This document shows, piece after piece, positions 25,379 through 32,442 of a stretch of 64,000 bases of DNA (position 1 is the first letter of the stretch; every line of letters begins with the position of its first letter). The DNA comes from Spirochaetales bacterium (GTDB taxonomy: Bacteria > Spirochaetota > Spirochaetia > SZUA-6 > JAFGRV01): the NCBI GenBank assembly GCA_016935735.1, contig JAFGQK010000194.1, forward strand, positions 1 to 64,000. Direction: 5' to 3'. The notes beneath the pieces were generated by a model. The model did not search any database. It saw nothing but the letters and a program-made list of their open reading frames with translations, and was not told the origin of the DNA. A program made the translations under genes and the position numbers.

Positions 25379-26635
25379 ATGAGTAAAATTCATAAAGCAA
25401 TAGAAAAAGGCAATATAAAACTTGCTGCCAAGCTTTTTACACTTGATAAACATGGTTGTCTGAAGATTCCTGATCTAAATGAGGTTGATAAAGCAGGTAA
25501 TACTCCACTAATTCTGGCTATCCAGAAAGGAGTAAAGCAAATTGCAGAAAAATTAATTGAAAATAAAGCTGATCTTAACTTGCGAGACATTGAAGGAAGA
25601 ACACCGCTATTACTCGCAATTATAAATGATTATAATGACATTGCGGAGTTGCTTATTGAGAATAAAGCAGATTTAAATATTAAAGATAATGATGGAAACA
25701 CTCCCTTACTAAAGGCCATAGAAAAAAACAATAAAGCATTAACAAGCCTGCTTCTAAAAAATAAAGCGAAACTAAATGTAAAAAACAAGTCCGGATTAAC
25801 CCCATTATACCTGGCAGTAAAAAATAAAGACATTGAACTGGTGAAATTATGTATAGACAACGGTCTGAATGTTAATACAAAAACAGCTGGAAAAACCACG
25901 CCTTTAATGTCAGCAGTAAAAAATCGCCAGAGTGAAATTGCTAATATTCTAATTGAAAACGGAGCAGATGTAAATGCAAAAGGCAGAGATGGCAATAGTA
26001 TTCTGGCCAATGCTGTAGAAAAAAAAGATAGTGAACTTGTTAAACTGTTAATAAAAAACGGTTCAAATGTTAATGAAAAAAATAATTATGGTTTGACACC
26101 ATTACTACTGGCGGTCAGAGAGCATTGCACAGATATTGCTATTCAATTAATTAAAATTGGTGCAGATTTAAATGTAAAGTATGCTAAAGAATATACACCC
26201 CTGATTGTCGCTGCACGTAATGGAGACATCCGTATATTAAAAGAATTATTAAAAAGCGGAGCTGACCTTTACTGTGCAAATTTCAGAGGGGAAACAGCTT
26301 TTGACTTAGCAAAGAATAATGATGTCCTGAAACTTCTAAATAAAGCAAAAGAAACTAATATTTTAAAAATCAAACAACTGCACTTATTTATTGAAGGCAG
26401 CGGAAACGATAAACTTGTCAATGATATAATAAAAGAATTACACCCAGAATATTTAAAAATACCTGATTTGAAAATCTTCAGATATGACACAAAGGAATGG
26501 CCGGAAAATATTTTTAATCATGCATATATTATTATCCAAATAAATCATAATATTGGACTAACCGAACATAACTGCTTGATTCAAGACGGAAATGCATATG
26601 GAAAAAAAATATATTTAGTTATGATAAAAGAATAA
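25379..26635 (+). CDS. Ankyrin-repeat protein, no signal peptide
   Basis: About nine ankyrin repeats of 33 residues (roughly 1-330), with the pattern 'D.DGNTPLL.AI......A..LLI.NKADLN'. The C-terminal 85 residues ('LHLFIEGSGNDKLVNDIIKELHPEYLKIPDLKIF...') are not ankyrin and are unassigned. The segment LKIPDL occurs both near residue 29 and in the C-terminal domain. Cytoplasmic protein-protein interaction is expected. Base composition is lower than in neighbours (sampled lines about 25-38% G+C), and it lies among gene remnants, so acquisition by transfer is likely. No ribosome site; see the promoter entry. Confidence 0.85.
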   Translation: MSKIHKAIEKGNIKLAAKLFTLDKHGCLKIPDLNEVDKAGNTPLILAIQKGVKQIAEKLIENKADLNLRDIEGRTPLLLAIINDYNDIAELLIENKADLNIKDNDGNTPLLKAIEKNNKALTSLLLKNKAKLNVKNKSGLTPLYLAVKNKDIELVKLCIDNGLNVNTKTAGKTTPLMSAVKNRQSEIANILIENGADVNAKGRDGNSILANAVEKKDSELVKLLIKNGSNVNEKNNYGLTPLLLAVREHCTDIAIQLIKIGADLNVKYAKEYTPLIVAARNGDIRILKELLKSGADLYCANFRGETAFDLAKNNDVLKLLNKAKETNILKIKQLHLFIEGSGNDKLVNDIIKELHPEYLKIPDLKIFRYDTKEWPENIFNHAYIIIQINHNIGLTEHNCLIQDGNAYGKKIYLVMIKE

Positions 26636-26687
26636 TGGAAGATTAACCCAGTTATTACCCCGTCAAAATCCTGATTTTCTTTTTATT

Positions 26688-26958
26688 CTATTTCCAGATT
26701 CTTATATATTTGCCTTTTTTTACTTTTTTTGTATGTGCGATATTGAAGAAAATAATCAAGCCACTATCAATTAATATTTTATTTCCTTTTTTTACATCAG
26801 AAAGAGAAGAAACGTCATTTTGAATATATTCTACAGTTCCACAAGGATTCTATCTGTTTAATTTTCTGCTTTTTTGATTCATTTAACACAGACCTGGGTA
26901 ATCGAACAATAATATTCGGATCATACCATTCTGTTAACCGGGGTTCAGAACTCGTCAT
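26688..26958 (-). pseudogene. Frameshifted small gene, family unknown
   Basis: On the minus strand an ATG at 26958 opens a frame encoding 'MTSSEPRLTEWYDPNIIVRL' and a basic helix up to 'IKQIESLWN', where it runs into a stop. A second frame starting at the same place continues 'CGTVEYIQNDVSSLSDVKKG' to 'KVKKGKYIRIWK' and a TAG at 26688. Both halves have protein-like composition and join near 26835-26845, so one indel in an ORF of about 90 codons explains them. The family is not recognised. This accounts for most of the 382-nt gap after the ankyrin gene. Confidence 0.5.
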
Positions 26959-26974
26959 TATATGGATGGGCAAA

Positions 26975-27001
26975 CCTGCACAAAATAATATTTTGTGCAG
27001 G
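26975..27001 (-). terminator. Perfect 12-bp hairpin after the mannanase remnant
   Basis: CCTGCACAAAAT and ATTTTGTGCAGG with a 3-nt loop, just past the stop at 27018 of the minus-strand remnant. The inner A/T part could serve termination; there is no long T-run. Confidence 0.5.
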
Positions 27002-27017
27002 TAATTGTTGATGTATT

Positions 27018-27437
27018 CTAATTTGAGACACTTTCGACATTGGACGGCTCGGATTCACCTGTTCCGTTTACTGCAATAATTCTGTAATACCATGTCCCGC
27101 TGCCCGGGTTATCCGAATACAATGGGAGTTTCGCAACCAGCTGGCCGTCATAACTGGTATTCTGGATATCAGTGACATTTGATGCGATTGTCGACCAGCC
27201 GCCGCCGGATGAACTGCTTCGCTGGATATTGTAATGGGTTGCGCCTGCCGAACCCTGCCAGTTGATGTTTGATGGTAAAGAGACAGGCAGCAGAACAGGA
27301 GCCGGCGGTACCGGTTCTGCGGGAACGGATTGGCCCATGATCTGGTATGCCCCGTTTCTCATGATACTGAAGATATTTTTTTCATTTGAATCAAACCCCG
27401 GGTACTGGAGAGAATCTCGTGTTATAACATAGGACAT
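27018..27437 (-). pseudogene. C-terminal remnant of a beta-mannanase-type glycoside hydrolase
   Basis: The segment 'LQYPGFDSNEKNIFSIMRNGAYQIMGQSVPAEPVPPAPVLLPV' resembles the end of GH5-type mannan endo-mannosidases. It is followed by a fibronectin type III-like domain ('INWQGSAGATHYNIQRSSSSGGGWSTI' ... 'GTWYYRIIAVNGTGESEPSNV'). The catalytic barrel is missing: upstream the frame runs into the end of the GH130 gene. A weak start (ATG 27437) exists, so a short peptide may still be made. It looks like what is left after a deletion in a GH130-mannanase gene pair. Confidence 0.55.
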
Positions 27438-27483
27438 ATACCTTATTCCACACTCCTTTAGTACGAAAATCCTGCATTTTACC

Positions 27484-28485
27484 CTAAGTCCAGGGTTCGG
27501 AATTTGTCTTGATAAAATCAATCAGTTCATCTACATGGGTAAAAGCAAGGCATAAAACAGTATCTGCGGCTCCATAGTAGATGGTAATCCGTCCGGTTGA
27601 TGCGTCAAAAAGAGATGCACAGGGAAAAACTACATTCGGTACGTCACCAACACATTCATACTGCATCTGGGGTGATATCAGGTAAGGTGTTGTTCTGTAC
27701 AAAACCTTCCAGGGTTCATCAATATCAAGAAGTGCTGCACCCATACTATAGACAAATCCATTACATGAAGTCAGGACACCATGGTAGATAAGCAGCCACC
27801 CCGCTTTTGTTTCAATAGGGACAGGCCCGGCTCCTATTTTCGTAGACTGCCATCCGTTAGTGGTGGACATGACATGGCGATGGCATCCCCAGTGAATAAG
27901 ATCCGGGCTTTCGCTGTAAAAAATGTCACCAAACGGTGTATGCCCTGTATCGCTCGGTCTGTTAAGCATGGCATACTTGTTTCTTATTTTTTTCGGGAAA
28001 AGAACCCCGTTTCTGTTATAAGGGACAAATGCATTTTCCATTTGATAATATGTTTTAAAATCGGAGGTATATGCAACACCGATTGTATATCCGTGGTATA
28101 CATTACACCAGGTAACAATAAAACGGTCATCAATCCATACAACCCTGGGATCATATCCCTGTTCAAACCTGCCGATCTCCGGATCATCACATTGAAAAGA
28201 TATCGGATCATTTTCAATTACCCAATTAATACCGTCTTTGCTGAATCCTGTATGGAGTTGCATTCTACGGGATCTGCTGTCACAACGGAATACCCCGGCA
28301 AAACCCCCGTTAAAAGGGACTACCGCACTATTGAAAATACTGTTGGATGAAGGAATCGCATCTCTTAAAATAATGGGATTTTCTGAATACCTCCAGACCA
28401 CTTTATGACATCCGGCAGGTCTGTCCTGCCAGGGTATATTCGGGAGTGACTGACCGATAATTGTCTGATTCTTCTGTAAACTCAC
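27484..28485 (-). CDS. GH130 mannoside phosphorylase
   Basis: Cytoplasmic phosphorylase (no signal peptide) expected to phosphorolyse beta-mannosides or mannooligosaccharides to mannose 1-phosphate. The five-bladed propeller with GH130 motifs is visible: '[12 protein letters not shown]', '[20 protein letters not shown]' with the catalytic-type Asp, '[26 protein letters not shown]', and '[19 protein letters not shown]'. Length is 333 aa. The GTG start has AAGGAG 8 nt upstream. It complements the mannanase at 14.2 kb in mannan use; the substrate subtype is inferred. Confidence 0.9.
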   Translation of the reverse strand: MSLQKNQTIIGQSLPNIPWQDRPAGCHKVVWRYSENPIILRDAIPSSNSIFNSAVVPFNGGFAGVFRCDSRSRRMQLHTGFSKDGINWVIENDPISFQCDDPEIGRFEQGYDPRVVWIDDRFIVTWCNVYHGYTIGVAYTSDFKTYYQMENAFVPYNRNGVLFPKKIRNKYAMLNRPSDTGHTPFGDIFYSESPDLIHWGCHRHVMSTTNGWQSTKIGAGPVPIETKAGWLLIYHGVLTSCNGFVYSMGAALLDIDEPWKVLYRTTPYLISPQMQYECVGDVPNVVFPCASLFDASTGRITIYYGAADTVLCLAFTHVDELIDFIKTNSEPWT

Positions 28486-28585
28486 TATAATTCTCCTTCA
28501 TTCACTTAATAAATTTATTTTATAATTCAAAAGCTGTATACCTATAAAAAATTCTTCTTATTCTTTTGAATAATGACAATAACAT

Positions 28586-28665
28586 GGTGAAATGAATTTC
28601 AATAAAAATACAGGTATTTTCCCATATTGTCAAGGGATGTTTATATACCATTATACCATTTCACC
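28586..28665. repeat. 9-bp inverted repeat GGTGAAATG/CATTTCACC around the GH130 promoter
   Basis: GGTGAAATG at 28586-28594 and CATTTCACC at 28657-28665. The two sites bracket the promoter, one just after the expected start site and one upstream of -35, so they could be paired operator sites. Confidence 0.4.
28605..28633 (-). promoter_or_regulatory. Predicted promoter of the GH130 gene
   Basis: On the minus strand TTGACA (28633-28628), 17-nt spacer, TATTTT (28610-28605). The leader to the GTG is about 113 nt. Confidence 0.55.
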
Positions 28666-28851
28666 TGTATTCCCCTTAAATGAAATACCTGCCTGATAAC
28701 TCTCGTTTTACCGGTTTTTTCCCATAACCTGAGTAATGTTAATGAATCTATGATAAACCATCGATGAAAAAAGCAGGATTATATAAGAATCTTAATTAGT
28801 TTCTATTGATTAATTCAAGATTACTTTCAGTGAAAAGAAATAATTTATACA

Positions 28852-28921
28852 GAAGCCGGGAATCCAGGAAAATATTATAAAAAATAACGTAAAACAATTA
28901 TCTTCCTGGATTCCTGGTTTC
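28852..28921. repeat. 19-bp hairpin in the 28.5-29.3 kb gap
   Basis: 28852-28870 pairs with 28903-28921; the inner 12 bp (GGAATCCAGGAA) are perfect and the outer part has two G-T pairs; the loop is 32 nt. The 792-nt gap 28486-29277 holds the GH130 promoter, this hairpin, a second hairpin and a small ORF. Confidence 0.55.
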
Positions 28922-29042
28922 CTTATCCAAAAATTCTTTAAATAATTGTTAATTAGTTCTTGTCGAGTTGCAATTGAAGCATGATGAGGAGAAATTGAAA
29001 CAACAATAAGTTCCGCTAAAAAATGCTTTAAAACCGGGAAAG

Positions 29043-29092
29043 CAGCTGCTGCGGGGATGCAGGTTCTTAATAGATAGGACCCCGCAGCCTGC
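29043..29092 (+). other. GC-rich hairpin upstream of a small hydrophobic ORF
   Basis: GCTGCGGGG (29048-29056) pairs perfectly with CCCCGCAGC (29080-29088), extended by GCAG/CTGC with one bulged T. It lies 44 nt before the ATG of the small ORF at 29137 and has no T-run after it. Confidence 0.5.
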
Positions 29093-29136
29093 CGCAAACA
29101 CTAAATCTTAAAGCCGATAAAAAGGAGAAAAAAAAC

Positions 29137-29208
29137 ATGATTTTTGCAATTACTGCAACGATATCCATTCTCATGTTTTTTATAAATTCCAGTATATCCA
29201 TATCCTGA
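29137..29208 (+). CDS. Possible 23-residue hydrophobic peptide
   Basis: ATG with AAAAGGAG 9 nt upstream, encoding MIFAITATISILMFFINSSI plus three residues. The peptide is one uncharged hydrophobic stretch, like membrane peptides of type I toxin-antitoxin systems or small regulatory membrane proteins. It is too short for statistics; support comes from the ribosome site and the hairpin upstream. Confidence 0.35.
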   Translation: MIFAITATISILMFFINSSISIS

Positions 29209-29277
29209 AGTAAATAAAACCCGGATAATTTCAGATGAATTCAGGGTGGAATTTCAGGTGGATTAGTAGGTTAAGGA

Positions 29278-29943
29278 TTATTCCTTCTTATTATTATTCT
29301 CATACATGGACCACTTCGCTGCCTGGTGTATTAAAGCGGTGTTATCCCTTATACCGAGTTTTTTCTTTATATTATAGCGGTAGGTCTCGATGGTTTTAAT
29401 ACCAAGATGGAGTTCATCTGCTATTTTCTTTGTCGAAAGGCCGCGCCCAAGAAGCTGAAAAACCTCGAGTTCACGGCTCGATAATAATTCAATCGAAGAT
29501 TTGCTCTGCTTACTCCCGGCAAGCAGTCTCTTTAAAAGCGGGAGTCTTATTTCTTCGCTGACAAAAATTTCCCCTCTTAGAATGCTTTTTAATGCATCTT
29601 CAATCTTTACTGTTTGCTCAGTTTTCATCATATAGCCGGAAGCACCTGCCCGGAGCACATGATCTGCATAAATCGTTTCATCCAGTTGGGAAAAAACGAA
29701 TATTTTAATACCCGGATGCCTGAATAATATATCCTTTATAAGCTCAATACCGCTGCCTTCATTAAGAGCAATATCAAGAATAATAATATCCGGTTTGACA
29801 CCCTTTATCTGCTCAAAAAAACCTGCTGTATTACCGGAAGCCCCGCATACATCGAATGTCTTCATCTCCTTAATCAGAACTTCCAGACCTTTCCGTACAA
29901 TAGGCTGATGATCAAAAATAAATACTCTGTTTCTGGCTTTCAC
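29278..29943 (-). CDS. NarL/FixJ-type response regulator
   Basis: Receiver domain (about 5-120; phospho-acceptor Asp in PDIIILDIALNEGSG, Lys in GYMMKTEQT) and a LuxR-type HTH (about 150-215: 'LSSRELEVFQLLGRGLSTKKIADELHLGIKTIETYRYNIKKKLG'). A DNA-binding transcription factor activated by phosphorylation. No kinase is adjacent on the same strand. GTG start without ribosome site; the predicted -10 (TACATT) ends 7 nt before the GTG, so the mRNA should be leaderless. Confidence 0.93.
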   Translation of the reverse strand: MKARNRVFIFDHQPIVRKGLEVLIKEMKTFDVCGASGNTAGFFEQIKGVKPDIIILDIALNEGSGIELIKDILFRHPGIKIFVFSQLDETIYADHVLRAGASGYMMKTEQTVKIEDALKSILRGEIFVSEEIRLPLLKRLLAGSKQSKSSIELLSSRELEVFQLLGRGLSTKKIADELHLGIKTIETYRYNIKKKLGIRDNTALIHQAAKWSMYENNNKKE

Positions 29944-29950
29944 TGTTTAT

Positions 29951-29979
29951 AATGTAATATATTCGGGATTCTTTTTCAA
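29951..29979 (-). promoter_or_regulatory. Promoter of the response regulator, leaderless
   Basis: On the minus strand TTGAAA (29979-29974), 17-nt spacer, TACATT (29956-29951), then 7 nt to the GTG start codon at 29943. Confidence 0.6.
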
Positions 29980-30071
29980 ATTTCCGTATGATTACCCGGA
30001 CAGGAAATGAGAAGCGAATTTAAAAAAAGTAAAAAGTGTATCTTCTCTGTGCCCTGGATACATGATATCTT

Positions 30072-30938
30072 ATGAAAATGGATATGCTTGTATCGGTGAT
30101 TATCCCGGTTTACAACCGCATGGAATTCTTAAAGAAGGCTATAACCTCTGTTGAATCCCAGACATACAGGAATTATGAGATCATTATCGCAGATGACGGT
30201 TCAAACGATGAAACAATAGAATATATAAAAACCATTCATCACAAATACATCTGCCTGAACCATACAGGGAAACCCGGTCGTGTAAGAAACAATGGTTTTT
30301 TAGCTTCCAGGGGAGATTATATTGCTTTCCTGGATTCTGATGATCAGTGGCAGCCCGGAAAACTGGAAGCACAGGTCAGATTCTTTATACAAAATCCCGG
30401 AATTCTCATTTGCCATACACGGGAAATCTGGATAAAAAACGGGAAAACCATATCACAGAAAAAACACAGGCATAAACGAAGCGGTTATATTTTTAATGAT
30501 GCTCTGGTGAAGTGTATTATAGGGCCTTCCACTGTTATGTTAAAAAGAAAGCTTTTTAAAGATTCAGGGATGTTTCACCCGGGGCTGGAGATTGCGGAAG
30601 ATTATGAACTCTGGCTGCGAATAACTGCTCATAATCCTGTGGGATATATTGATGAACCGCTTGTTATCAAATATGGGGGGCATGCAGATCAATTATCGGG
30701 AAAATACGGTCATATAGAATATTTCCGGATTCAGGCAATTAAGGGTATTCTCGAGCAGAATGTTCTTGCGCCGGAACAGCGTATGCCGGCTTTACGGGAA
30801 ATGATCCGTAAATGCCGGATTTATGCCCTGGGGTGTTTAAAAAGGGGAAAAGCACGGGAAGCGAAAGAATACGGAAGGTTATCAAAAAAATATAAAAAGG
30901 AGCTTGAAAATTATCCGGATTTGAGTAATGATTTATAG
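30072..30938 (+). CDS. GT2 family glycosyltransferase
   Basis: GT-A fold transferase of family 2: 'LVSVIIPVYNRMEFLKKAITSVESQTYRNYEIIIADDGSNDETIEYI' at the N-terminus, nucleotide-binding DDGS, metal-binding DSDD (about 91-94, 'YIAFLDSDDQWQPGKLE') and the acceptor-side 'AEDYELWLRI'. The C-terminal 70 residues are basic and helical, without membrane segments. Likely adds a sugar to a cell-surface polymer or lipid; donor and acceptor are unknown. No ribosome site before the first ATG; the ATGs two and four codons later are alternatives. Confidence 0.9.
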   Translation: MKMDMLVSVIIPVYNRMEFLKKAITSVESQTYRNYEIIIADDGSNDETIEYIKTIHHKYICLNHTGKPGRVRNNGFLASRGDYIAFLDSDDQWQPGKLEAQVRFFIQNPGILICHTREIWIKNGKTISQKKHRHKRSGYIFNDALVKCIIGPSTVMLKRKLFKDSGMFHPGLEIAEDYELWLRITAHNPVGYIDEPLVIKYGGHADQLSGKYGHIEYFRIQAIKGILEQNVLAPEQRMPALREMIRKCRIYALGCLKRGKAREAKEYGRLSKKYKKELENYPDLSNDL

Positions 30939-30963
30939 TGAATGGATCGGTAGAGGTATTCAG

Positions 30964-32439
30964 GTGGAATTCGATATATCCCAGATAAAGAAAGCGATTG
31001 AAAAGTCAGTTCCTTTGAAATTTTCATCATATACACTGTCACACGAAACATTGGAAAAACTCGATAAAATTCTCGAATTTTTTCTGGAGGAGCTCGGGGA
31101 GGAACGGATAAAGAATCAGTTATCATATTGTATGCGGGAACTTGCCGAAAACGGCAGGAAAGCGAATTTAAAGAGAATCTATTTTATCGAAAAAAACTTC
31201 AATATTAATAATTATAATGACTATCTTACTGGTATGAAGACATTTAAAACTGATGTTTATGGGAATCTCCCCGATTATATAGAAAAGCTTAAAGAAAAAA
31301 AGCTTTATACAAAAATTTCATTTCTCGCAAATTCCAGTTTTTTAACGCTTTCAGTAAGTAATAATGTGCCGATTATGGGATATGAATTAAAAAGAATCGA
31401 AGAAAGGATTTCCCATTCCCGGGCTTTTAAAACCATGGAGGAAGCATTCTCTTCAGTACTGGACCAGACTGAAGGTGCCGGCCTGGGAATTGTCATTCTT
31501 ATTCTTATGTTAAAAAAGATTGGTCTTTCCGAAGATGCCTTCCAGATCAAGAAAGATGGGGATGAGACCGAGGCAAAAATCATCATTCCACGGTCGGATG
31601 TTCTTCTCGAAAATCTTGATCCCCTTGTAAAGAAAATTATCGCAGATATAAAGGTACTTCCCCAGTTCCCGGAACATATCTCATCACTGCAAAAGCTTCT
31701 TGCAAACCCGGATACTGATTTTTCTCAAATAGCACAGGTGGTAAAAACAGATCCGGCACTTACCGGAGATCTTCTGAAACTTGTCAACTCTGCACAATAC
31801 ATGCTTAGAAATAAGATACAGGATATAGAAGAGGCATTAAAAATGGTTGGTTTCCGGGGGATGAGGAACCTCCTTTACTCATACGGATCACAGAAGCTTC
31901 TGAAAGATAAATACGGTGAAATGAAAAGGTTATGGGAGCATTCATACAGGACCGCATTTTACGGGTATCATATTGCAAAGAATTACAATTTTAAGAAAAT
32001 ACACGATGATGTCTATGTCAGCAGTCTGCTTCATGATCTTGGACAGGTTATCGTGGAGTTTCTCCATCCGGATCTTTTGGAAAACATCAAGACATTTACT
32101 GTGGACAGGGGCATAACTGCAGAAATGTTTGAAAAGTTTACCATCGGTCTTCACCATGCGGAAATTGGAGCGCGGATAGCTGAACACTGGCATTTCCCGG
32201 ATCAACTCATCGCAGCAATTCGTTTTCATCATGAACCGGAGAAGATAACCGGGGAAATGAAAGAACTTGTATATACGGTATACCTGGCCAATTCACTCTG
32301 CAATATTGAAGAGGGAAACCTTCTCTTTGAACAGATGAATCCCCTGGTGCTTTCCTTTTTTAATCTGAAAAAGAGAGAATCCCTGGAAACCCTTCATAAT
32401 GGGCTTAAACAGACGTTTGAATCTGAATTAGTGGAGTAA
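30964..32439 (+). CDS. HDOD signalling protein with N-terminal ATPase-like domain
   Basis: The C-terminal part (about 215-410) is an HDOD domain ('LPQFPEHISSLQKLLANPDTDFSQIAQVVKTDPALTGDLLKLVNSAQY', 'VGFRGMRNLL', 'SLLHDLGQVIVEFL'), a regulatory relative of HD phosphohydrolases. The N-terminal 200 residues carry an N-box-like 'CMRELAENGRKAN' and a G-box-like 'TEGAGLGIVI', suggesting a GHKL ATPase fold, though no phospho-acceptor His is evident. The GTG at 30964 is chosen because AGAGGT lies 6 nt upstream; the ATG at 30928, inside the preceding gene, has none. Confidence 0.82.
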   Translation: MEFDISQIKKAIEKSVPLKFSSYTLSHETLEKLDKILEFFLEELGEERIKNQLSYCMRELAENGRKANLKRIYFIEKNFNINNYNDYLTGMKTFKTDVYGNLPDYIEKLKEKKLYTKISFLANSSFLTLSVSNNVPIMGYELKRIEERISHSRAFKTMEEAFSSVLDQTEGAGLGIVILILMLKKIGLSEDAFQIKKDGDETEAKIIIPRSDVLLENLDPLVKKIIADIKVLPQFPEHISSLQKLLANPDTDFSQIAQVVKTDPALTGDLLKLVNSAQYMLRNKIQDIEEALKMVGFRGMRNLLYSYGSQKLLKDKYGEMKRLWEHSYRTAFYGYHIAKNYNFKKIHDDVYVSSLLHDLGQVIVEFLHPDLLENIKTFTVDRGITAEMFEKFTIGLHHAEIGARIAEHWHFPDQLIAAIRFHHEPEKITGEMKELVYTVYLANSLCNIEEGNLLFEQMNPLVLSFFNLKKRESLETLHNGLKQTFESELVE

Positions 32440-32442
32440 ATA

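Noticed and set aside
28810-29097. 95-codon minus-strand ORF
   Set aside because: It covers both arms of two hairpins, has no ribosome site, and its sequence has no domain-like pattern; the hairpins explain its unusual composition.
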